A stretch of 64,000 nucleotides of DNA from Alistipes sp. (GTDB lineage: Bacteria; Bacteroidota; Bacteroidia; Bacteroidales; Rikenellaceae), in NCBI GenBank assembly GCA_022511345.1, contig JAFLRR010000010.1, positions 26,980-90,979 on the forward strand. The letters are read 5' to 3'. The notes beneath the pieces were generated by a model. It was given only the letters and a program-made list of their open reading frames with translations. It searched no databases and was not told the origin of the DNA. Both the position numbers and the translations under genes were made by a program. Positions 45,963 to 55,652 of this stretch are shown piece after piece. Positions within the stretch are counted from its first letter, which is position 1; the number at the start of each line of letters is the position of its first letter.

Positions 45963-47447
45963 TCAGAAATGGAAGCGCATGCCCAGCGAGAATGTGTGGG
46001 CGTGGATTCGGTAGTTGCCGGCCAGTGGCATCATAGTGCCGTTGAACTCATAGGGGTAGGAGCCCGTGCGCTCGGGGTCTGCCGTGGCCACATAGGCATA
46101 GGCCAGGTCGATAGCCATGACGCTGCAGGGGTTGATGGTGAGTCCGGCGGTGAATGCGAGCTTCGTGGCCGAGGGAGTCTCGGGATTGAGATAGTCGCTG
46201 CGCACGGGGCTCTCGTCGACATACATACCCATGCGGGCGTGAATCGTGCTGCAAGCCTTGTACTCGCCGCCGAAACGGAAGGCGAGGGTGTTCTTGTAGT
46301 TCTTGACCGAGTATATGTCGTCTATTTCGAGCTCGGGCTCGTTGAACGATACGTTGAGGTCCTTGTATGCCGACCATCCGATCCACTGCAGGTCGACTGC
46401 GAACTCCCACTTGGGTGCCGGGCGGAACGAGGCCGCCCATGTGAGGTTTGTGGGCAGCGGCAGCTGCGTGGCGAAGGTGCCGCGGTCGAGTTCGGGGATT
46501 ACGGCCGAGCCGCCCGATGCGATGCTTGCGGCGTTGACCTGCGCGAGGATTGCGCGCACCGTCTCGTCGTGGTAGTTGAGAGCGGCAGTGCCGCGGGATA
46601 CCTTCATGTTCATGCGCGAGCGGTATGCGAAGCCCAGCGTCCACTGCTCGTGGGGATCCCACATGATGCCGGCATTGACGCCCACGGCCACGCCCGAGTT
46701 ACCCTTGAGTTTGGCCGATACGAGCGGCGAGGAACCCAGCGGCGCTATGTACTGTGCTCCCTGTGCGGCCTGTGCAGCCATGGCCTCGTACTGTGCGGCC
46801 TGCTCGGCCAGACCTGCAGCTGCGGCCTGTGCTGCGGCTGCAGTATACTGCGAAGCGGCGCTCTGCAGCACGCCCGCTATGGCAAGATTGCCCAGACCCA
46901 CGGGCATCATCGAGCGCGAGAGGTCGAATTTGCCCCATGCGACGGTCAGACCGGCACCAACCGACAGGCGGTCGGTGATTTTGACCGAAAGGGTAGGCTG
47001 CACCTGGTATGCCTGAAGGTGTATGCCCTGAATCAGGTGAGCTCCGGCCCAGTTGTCGTCCCACTCCATTGCCGAACCGAACGGCGTGGTGAAGCTCACG
47101 CCGACAGCCACGCGGTCTGCGGGCTTGTAGTTGAAATAGAGGTAGAGCGGGGTGGATATGCCGCTTTTGGAGTCGTAGCTCTGGAGTGGCGTTGAGGAGT
47201 AGTCGTTCTGTGTGACGAATGTCGCCGAGGGCTTAATGCCGGTTATTCCGGCCGATATGTCGAAGCGCGAGCTCTGGAATGCCGCTGCCGCGGGGTTGAA
47301 GTGGAGCGACTCGGCGCCGAGCTTCATGGCCGTGCCGACGTGGCCCATACCGTTCTGGCGAGAGCTGAGGTTGTTTACCTGAAATCCCTCGGCCGAGGCC
47401 GTGAGTGCCGCCAGAGCTGCTGCCGCGGACAAAATTACTCTTTTCAT
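45963..47447 (-). CDS. FadL/OmpP1-family outer-membrane protein
   Basis: 494 residues. Signal peptide M-K-R-V-I-L ... T-A-S-A-E-G, then the OmpP1/FadL N-terminus G-F-Q-V-N-N-L-S-S-R-Q-N-G-M-G. Repeated aromatic-terminated strands, F-T-T-P-F-G-S and a final G-M-R-F-H-F complete a barrel. An unusual insertion (residues ~200-250) is low-complexity Ala/Gln. The family moves hydrophobic compounds across the outer membrane. Its terminator is followed at once by tRNA-Arg. Confidence 0.9.
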   Translation of the reverse strand: MKRVILSAAAALAALTASAEGFQVNNLSSRQNGMGHVGTAMKLGAESLHFNPAAAAFQSSRFDISAGITGIKPSATFVTQNDYSSTPLQSYDSKSGISTPLYLYFNYKPADRVAVGVSFTTPFGSAMEWDDNWAGAHLIQGIHLQAYQVQPTLSVKITDRLSVGAGLTVAWGKFDLSRSMMPVGLGNLAIAGVLQSAASQYTAAAAQAAAAGLAEQAAQYEAMAAQAAQGAQYIAPLGSSPLVSAKLKGNSGVAVGVNAGIMWDPHEQWTLGFAYRSRMNMKVSRGTAALNYHDETVRAILAQVNAASIASGGSAVIPELDRGTFATQLPLPTNLTWAASFRPAPKWEFAVDLQWIGWSAYKDLNVSFNEPELEIDDIYSVKNYKNTLAFRFGGEYKACSTIHARMGMYVDESPVRSDYLNPETPSATKLAFTAGLTINPCSVMAIDLAYAYVATADPERTGSYPYEFNGTMMPLAGNYRIHAHTFSLGMRFHF

Positions 47448-47497
47448 AGATTCGTTTTTTGGTTTTACGTGTGTGCCGCAGGCACAATAATTCGGTG

Positions 47498-47505
47498 CAA
47501 AAGTA
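47498..47505 (-). promoter_or_regulatory. -7 box of the FadL-like gene
   Basis: TACTTTTG on the minus strand, 50 bp before the ATG; the -33 box is unclear. Confidence 0.5.
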
Positions 47506-47634
47506 TGAAAATAAAGCCGGCGAACCTAATATTTTTTACATTTTTTCCGAAAAAGTGTTCCTAAATGCTGTTTGGAGCAGCTGTGACATTGCATGCGAAA
47601 AATTCCGGCACGGGATTTGCCAGTTAAAGGGCAT

Positions 47635-47663
47635 CTGCACCGACATAGCACAATACGATGCAG
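47635..47663 (+). promoter_or_regulatory. Inverted repeat CTGCA-N19-TGCAG, copy 1
   Basis: CTGCA (47635-47639) and TGCAG (47659-47663), spacer 19. The same half-sites with the same spacing precede the second repeat copy. Confidence 0.45.
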
Positions 47664-47760
47664 TGAGGTTTCTTCATTTATTTAAGTTTGGGTTAGTAGT
47701 TTCAGGAGGGCGACCTCCGGAGGCGGCAGGCAATCGTGAGATTCCCTGCCGTTTTTTTCG
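47659..47760 (+). repeat. Small RNA locus, direct repeat copy 1
   Basis: The first 42 bp (47659-47700) are identical to 47883-47924, and the rest has conserved structure. A -7 box TAAGTTTG lies at 47683-47690. Confidence 0.85.
47691..47758 (+). ncRNA. Candidate small RNA, copy 1
   Basis: Downstream of the TAAGTTTG box comes a short single-stranded leader, a hairpin GGAGG-GCGA-CCTCC (47705-47718), and a second hairpin CGGCAGG ... CCTGCCG with an inner AATC/GATT stem, ending in seven Ts (47752-47758). The last hairpin is an intrinsic terminator. The start site is inferred from the -7 box. Confidence 0.6.
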
Positions 47761-47856
47761 TCCGCGGAGATGCGTCAGTGGTACTTTAAGACATTTTTTT
47801 AGAAAAAAAAGCAACTTCGCATACTAAGGCCTACTATTTGTACGTTAATATGATAA

Positions 47857-47889
47857 CACTGCATTCGCTGCCATCGGCACGGTGCAGTG
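47857..47889 (+). promoter_or_regulatory. Inverted repeat CACTGCA-N19-TGCAGTG, copy 2
   Basis: Seven-bp arms at 47857-47863 and 47883-47889, spacer 19; core half-sites as in copy 1. Confidence 0.45.
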
Positions 47890-47985
47890 AGGTTTCTTCA
47901 TTTATTTAAGTTTGGGTTAGTAGTATCGGAGGGCAACCTCCGAGAGGCGGCGGGCAATCGCGACGATTCCCCGCCGTTTTTTTCG
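47883..47985 (+). repeat. Small RNA locus, direct repeat copy 2
   Basis: Shares 42 identical bp with copy 1 at its left end and a structure-conserved right end; the two starts are 224 bp apart. Confidence 0.85.
47915..47983 (+). ncRNA. Candidate small RNA, copy 2
   Basis: After TAAGTTTG (47907-47914) the hairpin CGGAGG-GCAA-CCTCCG (47927-47942) and terminator CGGCGGG ... CCCGCCG with inner AATCG/CGATT, then seven Ts. Versus copy 1, the terminator stem changes A-T to G-C on both strands and the tetraloop changes GCGA to GCAA (both GNRA). Confidence 0.6.
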
Positions 47986-48067
47986 TTGTCCGTGCTGCTG
48001 ATGCTGACATTTGTCGCATGTTGAGGCATATTCTTCCGGGCGGGTGTGTTTGTTTGCGGAATTTGAC

Positions 48068-48075
48068 TATTTTTG
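48068..48075 (+). promoter_or_regulatory. -7 box of the ABC exporter gene
   Basis: TATTTTTG, 37 bp before the ATG at 48113; upstream is TG/TTTG-rich without one perfectly spaced -33. Confidence 0.5.
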
Positions 48076-48112
48076 TAGTGCGGCTTCGCACACTTTTTTA
48101 ACGACAGAAAGA

Positions 48113-49945
48113 ATGTTCAAAACATATTTACGCCTGCTCGGCTTCGCCCGTCCCATAAGCAGATACGCTGTGCCGTATGCTGTATATGCTGCTCTGCATG
48201 CGCTGTTCAATACCTTCAACTACGCCATGATAATACCTATCATGACGACCATGTTCAACCCCGACTACTCGTTTAAGCCCGTCTACAGCATGCCGGCCAT
48301 GACGCTGGACAGCAAGTGCTTCGAGCAGCTGCTCAACCACATCTACACGCGCATGTTCGGCACCGGGTTCGTGATGTCGAAGATGCTGCTGATGCTGGCC
48401 GCAGTGACCGTGGCCATGAACCTGCTGAGCAACCTGTTCCGCTACTTGAGCGCGCGCACGGTCGAGAGCATGCGCATCCGTTCGCTGCAGCGCATGCGCG
48501 ACGAGATGTTCTCGAAGGTGACGGCCATGGATGCCGGATTCTTCTCCGAGCAGCGCAAGGGCGACATCATGTCGCGCATCACGGCCGACGTGGGCGTGGT
48601 GCAGTTCTGCATAACCAACACGCTGCAGGTCATGTTCCGTGAACCGTTCCTTATCATCGGATTCGTGGCGCTGATGATATCCATATCGTGGAGGCTGTCG
48701 CTCTTCTCGGTGCTGTTCCTGCCCGTTGTGGCGGTAATCATAGGCTCGATAGTCAAGCGTCTGCGCAAGCCCGCCAAGCAGGGCCAGGAGCGCATGGGCG
48801 AGATGACGGGAGTGCTCGAAGAGTCGCTGTCGGGTATAAAGGTCATAAAGAGTTACAACGCAACTGACTACGTGCGCCGCAAGTTCTCGGCTCTGAATGC
48901 CGATTTCTCGCGTTTGATGCTCATGATGGCCCGCCGCCAGCAGCTGGCCTCGCCCATGAGCGAGTTTTTGGGAATCACGGCCGTGGCGGTGCTGATAGTG
49001 TTCGGAGGTTCGCTCGTGGCCTCGGGTACGCTGAGCGCAGCCGGTTTCGTGGCCTTCATCGCGGCATTCTCGCAGATTACGCGCCCCGTGCGCTCGTTCA
49101 TAGACCAGTTTGCGAACATCAACAACGGTATAGCTGCCGGCGAACGCATATTCGCGCTCACCGATGCCGTGCCGGCCATTGCCGACCGCAGCGATGCCGT
49201 GCTGCTGGAACGCTTCACCGACGGACTGGAGTTCCGCGACGTGCGCTTCTCGTATGACGGCATGCGTCAGACCATCGACGGCATATCATTCGCCGTGGGC
49301 AAGGGCGAGACCGTTGCCCTGGTGGGTCCTTCGGGCGGCGGCAAGTCGACGCTCGGCGAACTTGCCGCGCGGTTCTACGACACCGACTCGGGCGACATAT
49401 TCATCGACGGCCGCTCGATTCGCGACTATTCGCAGGAGAGTCTGCGCAACCACATAGGCATAGTGGCTCAGGAGACCGTGCTGTTCAACGACACCATCGA
49501 GGGCAACATAGCACTGGGCCGTCCCGGCGCCTCGCACGACGAGATTGTCGCTGCGGCCAAAGTGGCCAATGCCCACGACTTCATCATGCAGACCCCCGAA
49601 GGCTACGATACCAACATCGGCGACCGCGGCATGAAACTCTCTGGAGGCCAGCGGCAGAGACTCTCCATAGCTCGTGCCGTGCTGAAAAATCCCGACATAC
49701 TCATACTCGACGAGGCCACCTCGGCGCTCGACACCGAGAGCGAAAAGATGGTTCAGCAGGCGCTTGATTCGTTGCTCGAGGGCCGCACCTCGATAGTCAT
49801 AGCGCACCGCCTGAGCACGATACGCAATGCCGACCGCATACTTGTAATAGACGGCGGCCGCATAGTCGAGCAGGGCACGCATGCCGAACTGGCGGCAGCG
49901 GGCGGCGTATATGCCCATCTGCTCGAGATGCAGAGTCTGAAATAG
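48113..49945 (+). CDS. ABC exporter, fused permease and ATPase (MsbA-like)
   Basis: 610 residues from the ATG at 48113; an in-frame extension upstream crosses the promoter and was rejected. Six membrane helices (~20-320) form the transmembrane domain. The nucleotide-binding domain has Walker A G-P-S-G-G-G-K-S-T near 393, signature L-S-G-G-Q-R-Q-R-L-S and Walker B I-L-I-L-D-E-A-T-S. Homodimeric type IV exporters of this kind flip lipids (MsbA) or drugs; the substrate cannot be assigned. Confidence 0.92.
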   Translation: MFKTYLRLLGFARPISRYAVPYAVYAALHALFNTFNYAMIIPIMTTMFNPDYSFKPVYSMPAMTLDSKCFEQLLNHIYTRMFGTGFVMSKMLLMLAAVTVAMNLLSNLFRYLSARTVESMRIRSLQRMRDEMFSKVTAMDAGFFSEQRKGDIMSRITADVGVVQFCITNTLQVMFREPFLIIGFVALMISISWRLSLFSVLFLPVVAVIIGSIVKRLRKPAKQGQERMGEMTGVLEESLSGIKVIKSYNATDYVRRKFSALNADFSRLMLMMARRQQLASPMSEFLGITAVAVLIVFGGSLVASGTLSAAGFVAFIAAFSQITRPVRSFIDQFANINNGIAAGERIFALTDAVPAIADRSDAVLLERFTDGLEFRDVRFSYDGMRQTIDGISFAVGKGETVALVGPSGGGKSTLGELAARFYDTDSGDIFIDGRSIRDYSQESLRNHIGIVAQETVLFNDTIEGNIALGRPGASHDEIVAAAKVANAHDFIMQTPEGYDTNIGDRGMKLSGGQRQRLSIARAVLKNPDILILDEATSALDTESEKMVQQALDSLLEGRTSIVIAHRLSTIRNADRILVIDGGRIVEQGTHAELAAAGGVYAHLLEMQSLK

Positions 49946-49958
49946 CGGTGCGGAGGCC

Positions 49959-50852
49959 TCAGCGCTCGCCGACACACGCCTTGACCGATTCTATCAGGGC
50001 TTTGACAATCGAACTTTTGACATAGGTTCTGCGCACGGCAACGGCTATGCGCCGCGATGTTGCGCCCTTTGCCAGCATGCGCACGTGGGCCCGTTTCTCA
50101 TCGGGCAGGCAGTCGACGGCAAGCTCCGGTATGACCGTAAGGCACTGCGTGCAGTCGACGATACGCATGAGCGTGTCCAGCGAGCCCGACTCGAAGGAGT
50201 AGTGGGCCGGCATGTCGCGCTTGGCCTGGCAGAGCTCTATGACCTGGTCGCGCATGCAGTTTCCGCTGCTCAGGAGTATCAGGTCGCCGAGGTCTATATC
50301 CTCGATGCGGATGTTGCGGCGCTGGTAGAGCGTATGCGCCGGCGAGACGTAGCAGAAGAAGCGGTCGCCGAAAAGGTCGTGCTCGATGATTCCCTCGCCG
50401 CATGTACCGCTGGCCACAAGCGCCGCGTCGATGCGGTCGCGGTTGAGGGCGTCGACTATGTCGGCCGTGACCATCTCGCGTATCTCGAGTTCCACACGCG
50501 GGTAGCGCTTCACGAAATCGGGCAGAAAGCGGTGCAGCAGATAGGGCGCTATGGTGGGAATGACGCCGAGGCGCAGCTTGCCGGCCGTCTCGCCCTTCAT
50601 CTCGGCCACCGACTCGCGTATATAGTTGTAGGCCTTGAGCGTTTGGCGAACCTGCTCGAGGACGGTTTCGCCGGCCTCGGTGGGTATGACTGGCTTTTTG
50701 GAGCGGTCGAGCAGAACTATTCCGAGTTCCTCCTCGAGCGCCTTGATTTGCATGCTCAGCGAGGGTTGCGTGACGAAACAGTGTTCTGCGGCCTGCGAGA
50801 AGCTGCCGCAGTTGGCTACTGCCAGAAGGTATTCGAGTTGTACGATTGTCAT
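49959..50852 (-). CDS. oxyR: OxyR peroxide-sensing LysR regulator
   Basis: 297 residues from the ATG at 50852. N-terminal LysR helix-turn-helix (S-F-S-Q-A-A-E-H-C-F-V-T-Q-P-S-L-S). The sensor domain has Cys199 and Cys208 in G-N-C-M-R-D-Q-V-I-E-L-C, the same numbers and spacing as E. coli OxyR, so a peroxide-driven disulfide switch is expected. TTTGTC-GA-GACAAA overlaps its own -7 box and could be an autoregulatory site. It converges with the ABC exporter gene. Confidence 0.93.
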   Translation of the reverse strand: MTIVQLEYLLAVANCGSFSQAAEHCFVTQPSLSMQIKALEEELGIVLLDRSKKPVIPTEAGETVLEQVRQTLKAYNYIRESVAEMKGETAGKLRLGVIPTIAPYLLHRFLPDFVKRYPRVELEIREMVTADIVDALNRDRIDAALVASGTCGEGIIEHDLFGDRFFCYVSPAHTLYQRRNIRIEDIDLGDLILLSSGNCMRDQVIELCQAKRDMPAHYSFESGSLDTLMRIVDCTQCLTVIPELAVDCLPDEKRAHVRMLAKGATSRRIAVAVRRTYVKSSIVKALIESVKACVGER

Positions 50853-50867
50853 GGCCGAACTTATTTG

Positions 50868-50881
50868 TCGAGACAAAGATA
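50868..50881 (-). promoter_or_regulatory. oxyR -7 box within a short inverted repeat
   Basis: TATCTTTG on the minus strand (50881-50874); the arms TTTGTC/GACAAA flank GA within about 50864-50877. Confidence 0.5.
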
Positions 50882-50948
50882 TAAAAATATCTTATACGAA
50901 CGGCGAAAATCGCTCATTTCGGTCCGTTCGGCCGGAATCCTACATCGC

Positions 50949-51455
50949 TTATCTCTTATTGTACCATATCGCCAATGCCAACAGCAGACATAGCAGGATG
51001 TAACCTGCCGACAGGCACAAGGCAATGATATATCTCTGCCTCAGTTCGGCCGTGTAGCTCTCGGCGGTCTGCTCCGGTTCGACGGTTATGTAGCTCTGCT
51101 CGGCAGGGATGTCCAGCACCCTGCGGGCGACGACAGCGCCTTCTTCCACGCTCTTCTGTCCCAGTTGGCGGGTGAGAGCCCGCTTGCTCCACTGATAGCC
51201 GCTGCCGTCCGTGGCCCGGTAGTAAACCATGTATACCGTTTTGGTCGGATTCATACGGCGGTCGCGTGAGTTGGCGCTCGTATTTTTCACCTGAACGGGC
51301 AGCACCTGATATGGCGAAAAGGTGTGGATGCCTCTGTCCTCGTAGCTGTCGACCGGGTGCAGACGGGACAAATTCTTGACAGAGAGATAACATATCGTCG
51401 CCGACAGAATCAGCAGCAGGCCGGCGGCAAAGAGTATCGATTTGAGATTCTTCAT
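50949..51455 (-). CDS. Two-helix membrane protein, unknown function
   Basis: 168 residues from the ATG at 51455. An N-terminal hydrophobic helix (S-I-L-F-A-A-G-L-L-L-I-L) and a second near the C-terminus (A-L-C-L-S-A-G-Y-I-L-L-C-L-L-L) enclose ~100 polar residues, likely periplasmic. No family was recognised. It is divergent neither from nor coupled to its neighbours. Confidence 0.6.
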   Translation of the reverse strand: MKNLKSILFAAGLLLILSATICYLSVKNLSRLHPVDSYEDRGIHTFSPYQVLPVQVKNTSANSRDRRMNPTKTVYMVYYRATDGSGYQWSKRALTRQLGQKSVEEGAVVARRVLDIPAEQSYITVEPEQTAESYTAELRQRYIIALCLSAGYILLCLLLALAIWYNKR

Positions 51456-51775
51456 ATCTGTATGGCGATTCTTGTTTTTAGGATTGGCTTTTTCCGCATA
51501 CAAATCTTAATCTATTCGTATACCGGATTATACCTCAAAATTCGTGAGAATCTTTGGAATATGCAAGAAATTAGCCCGAAATATGCTGCACCTCTTCTCG
51601 CCGTCTACTACTTCTCGATTTTTGTCGTATATTTGCGGCAGAAAGTATAATCAAAACCTGATGCCTATGGAAATATGATGATGTGTTGAAGAAAGGATAA
51701 TCTATCGATTCAAGCAGCGCCGCAACGCACTAAAAGCGCCGGCGCAAACATATAAAAAGCGTTATTTTATTTCGG
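51456..51775. other. Intergenic region upstream of the structured RNA
   Basis: 320 bp with no supported gene. A TATATTTG box at 51627-51634 on the plus strand could serve the RNA below but lacks a good -33 box. The GCGCCGGCGC palindrome near 51736 has no evident role. Confidence 0.5.
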
Positions 51776-51919
51776 GTCGTTAAAACTTCCACTTACTTTT
51801 CAGGCCCCGGGAATAAAGTTTGACGCTCACGTCGGCGACGTGGGCTTTATTCTGTTTTTCGGGGCAATGGTTGTGGAAGACCTTAACGACTGGGAACAAA
51901 ATATTGCCCCGCGTTTTTT
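51776..51919 (+). ncRNA. 6S-like structured RNA or attenuator with intrinsic terminator
   Basis: Nested pairings: GTCGTTAA (51776) with TTAACGAC (51883); TTCCAC (51787) with GTGGAA (51873); an unpaired bubble (11 nt left, 7 nt right); GCCCCG (51804) with CGGGGC (51860); GAATAAA (51811) with TTTATTC (51846); and a terminal 9-bp hairpin. A closing stem, large central bubble and apical stem are the 6S RNA layout. CGGGGCAAT (51860-51868) can instead pair with ATTGCCCCG (51903-51911), which runs into six Ts, so the molecule can switch between folds. It could be 6S RNA or a leader controlling the lipoprotein gene at 51983. Confidence 0.5.
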
Positions 51920-51982
51920 ATATGCACAACCCTCAGACAGACTGCCGTTCGGGGCGCGGACCTAAATTAAGATTGTAAAGAA

Positions 51983-52477
51983 ATGAAAAAAATCATCATT
52001 GCTGCAACTCTGTTCGCAGCGGCCGCATCCGTTAGCTCGTGCAACAAACTGCTTGTGCAGCAGAATAATCCGGTCTATTCACTCACCAATTCGCAGGTTA
52101 CAAACGGCGCTCTGGTGACGGAGCTCAACACCGAAGGCGGCAAGAAGCTCACCGGTACCGTGTCGGGCAAGTTCACCCTGTTCGGCAAGCTTATCAAGGG
52201 CAACGAGCACCGATATGTCATGGATAACAACAGCCACATGCTGAAACTCAAGGGCATCGAGGCGGCAAAGCGTGCGGCGCTTTACAAGGCCCTGGCCGGT
52301 TCGGGTTACGACATCCTGCTGGCACCCATATATACCGTTGAGACCCGTGGCCGCAACTTCACAGTCTCCGTTACTGGCATAGGAGCCAAGATTCAGAACG
52401 TGCAGCAGAAAGATATTGTAGATTACAAGGGCGTGATACACAATCTCGAGCCGATGGTGCGCGCAAGAATTGATTGA
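51983..52477 (+). CDS. Small lipoprotein of unknown function
   Basis: 164 residues. M-K-K-I-I-I-A-A-T ... V-S-S-C22 is a lipoprotein signal. The body has two similar hydrophobic-strand rich halves (V-T-N-G-A-L-V-T-E-L; G-K-F-T-L-F-G-K-L-I-K-G) but no family I recognise. It begins 64 bp after the structured RNA's T-tract, so a regulatory link is possible. Confidence 0.6.
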   Translation: MKKIIIAATLFAAAASVSSCNKLLVQQNNPVYSLTNSQVTNGALVTELNTEGGKKLTGTVSGKFTLFGKLIKGNEHRYVMDNNSHMLKLKGIEAAKRAALYKALAGSGYDILLAPIYTVETRGRNFTVSVTGIGAKIQNVQQKDIVDYKGVIHNLEPMVRARID

Positions 52478-52594
52478 CAAGCTGTTTGCAGGTGTCCGGC
52501 CGGAATCCCGGCCGGACACTTCAGGTTTAGCTGGTGCGGGTCGTGCCGGCCGATGCGGCAACATGGTGCGGGCGGAGAGAAAATAATTCTGAAT

Positions 52595-53773
<1,179 letters not shown>

Positions 53774-53780
53774 CGCCTTA

Positions 53781-55580
53781 ATGCCAAACTGCGAACGGGC
53801 GATGTTGCGCTACGACAGAATATATGCCTACTTCCTCAGGGCCACAAAGCACCTGAACGAACGCCAGATGATGGCCGTGCTGGCCGTCATTACGGGTGTT
53901 GCGGCAGGTGTCGGCACATGGCTGTTCGAGGTGCTGCTGCACGGCATAAAGAGCTGTCTGGTGAGCTGGTTCCCGGTCGAGGAGGCCCATTTCCTCTATC
54001 TGATATACCCGGCCGTGGGTATCATCCTGGCCACGCTGTTCGTCAGATATATCGTCAAGGCCAACATCTCCGAGGGCGTCACGCGAGTGCTTTATGCCAT
54101 GTCGAGCCGCGATTCGCGCATCGACAGCCACAACATGTGGACTTCGATTGTGGGCGGCGCCACGACCATAGGCTTCGGCGGTTCGGTGGGTCCCGAGGCT
54201 CCGATAGTGCTCACTGGCGCGGCCATAGGCTCGAACATCGGCAAGCTGGCCCGGCTCAACTACCGCAACATCACGCTTCTGCTCTGCTGCGGTGCCGGCG
54301 CTGCGCTGGCTGCCATATTCAAGGCGCCGATTACGGGCGTTGTCTTCGTGTTGGAGATTCTGATGCTCGACATCACCGCCGGCTCGGTCATACCGCTGCT
54401 CATAGCCTCCATCACGGCCACGACAATGGCCTTCATGCTGCGCGGATTCGACCCCATTCTGGCCGTGACGCTCACGGCCGACGACGCCTTCGAACTGAAG
54501 CAGATACCGTTTTTCATGATGCTGGGCACGCTCTGCGGCCTTATGTCGTTCTACTTTACCACCGTCAACTCGAAGGTCGGCAGCCTGTTCCGCAAAATCG
54601 ACAGCCAGTATAAGAAGTGGATTGCCGGAGGCGTGATTCTCGGCGTGCTGATATTCGTCTTCCCGCCTCTCTACGGCGAGGGCTACGAGGGATTCACGGC
54701 GCTCATGCACGGCCACACCAAGGAGCTGTTCGACAACTCGCTGTTCTATCGCTTCTCGTCGGTGGAGTGGGTCGTACTGCTCTATGTGATGGCCATAATG
54801 TTCTTCAAGGTCGTGGCCATGGCTTCGACCAATGCTGCCGGCGGCGTGGGCGGAACATTCGCTCCGTCGCTCTTCGTGGGAGCATTCTCGGGCGCGCTTC
54901 TGGCGCTCACGTGCAATACGCTCTTCGGCATGCACCTGCCCGTGGCCTCGTTCACGCTGGTGGGTATGGCGGGAGTCATGGCAGGCGTGATGAAGGCGCC
55001 GCTGACATCGATATTCCTCATTGCCGAGCTCTCGAACGGATACGGTCTATTTATCCCGCTGATGATAACTTCGTGCATTTCATTCGCCGTGGGACACAGC
55101 CTCGACCCCGACTCGATATACACCAAGCAGCTGCGTCTGCGCGGCGAGCTGCTGACGCACAACAAGGACGAGTCTGTGCTGGTATTCCTCAAGCTGGACG
55201 ATTTGATGGAGACCGACTTCATACGCATCAAGGAGAACATGACACTGGGCGACATCGTGCACATGATAGCCTCGGCGCACCGCAACATATTCCCCGTAAT
55301 CGACAACTTCGGCTCGCTGCTGGGCGTGGTTCAGCTCGACGACCTGCGCGAGGATATGTTCAAGCCGGCCATGTACGGGCGTTCGATAACCCACTACATG
55401 ATACAGCCGCCCGACAAAATTCTGCAGCATGAGCAGATTCAGAGCGTTTTAGACCGTTTCCTGGAGAACAAGACCTGGATGCTGCCCGTGGTCGACGGCC
55501 GCAACCGCTACCTGGGATTCATATCCAAGTCGCGCATCCTGAATGCCTACCGCGAGCAGCTGGTGAAGATATCGCAGTGA
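53781..55580 (+). CDS. ClC-family chloride channel with two CBS domains, gating Glu replaced
   Basis: 599 residues (start 53781 or 53802). About 10-12 membrane helices are followed by two C-terminal CBS domains (~470-590). ClC motifs: G-S-V136-G-P at the G-K/R-E-G-P position, and G-T-F-A-P at the GxFxP position. The gating glutamate is Val136, and the GSGIP motif is diverged (A-N-I-S-E-G-V). Such a change is known in ClC-K-type channels, so it may be a channel rather than a proton-coupled exchanger. It is adjacent to trpS. Confidence 0.88.
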   Translation: MPNCERAMLRYDRIYAYFLRATKHLNERQMMAVLAVITGVAAGVGTWLFEVLLHGIKSCLVSWFPVEEAHFLYLIYPAVGIILATLFVRYIVKANISEGVTRVLYAMSSRDSRIDSHNMWTSIVGGATTIGFGGSVGPEAPIVLTGAAIGSNIGKLARLNYRNITLLLCCGAGAALAAIFKAPITGVVFVLEILMLDITAGSVIPLLIASITATTMAFMLRGFDPILAVTLTADDAFELKQIPFFMMLGTLCGLMSFYFTTVNSKVGSLFRKIDSQYKKWIAGGVILGVLIFVFPPLYGEGYEGFTALMHGHTKELFDNSLFYRFSSVEWVVLLYVMAIMFFKVVAMASTNAAGGVGGTFAPSLFVGAFSGALLALTCNTLFGMHLPVASFTLVGMAGVMAGVMKAPLTSIFLIAELSNGYGLFIPLMITSCISFAVGHSLDPDSIYTKQLRLRGELLTHNKDESVLVFLKLDDLMETDFIRIKENMTLGDIVHMIASAHRNIFPVIDNFGSLLGVVQLDDLREDMFKPAMYGRSITHYMIQPPDKILQHEQIQSVLDRFLENKTWMLPVVDGRNRYLGFISKSRILNAYREQLVKISQ

Positions 55581-55599
55581 CGGCGCATGCATGGCAACG

Positions 55600-55638
55600 A
55601 AAAAGGCGGAGAGCTCGATGCTCTCCGCCTCTGTTTTT
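55600..55638. terminator. Bidirectional terminator between ClC and GH43 genes
   Basis: AGGCGGAGAG (55604-55613) / CTCTCCGCCT (55621-55630) with A- and T-rich flanks. Confidence 0.85.
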
Positions 55639-55652
55639 GAAGATTGTCGTCT

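Noticed and set aside
47459..47827. Small plus-strand frame over the first small RNA repeat
   Set aside because: It crosses the FadL promoter and the terminator hairpin and has no start context or domain.
53778..54935. Minus-strand frame opposite the ClC gene
   Set aside because: His/Arg-rich shadow of a complete membrane protein gene.
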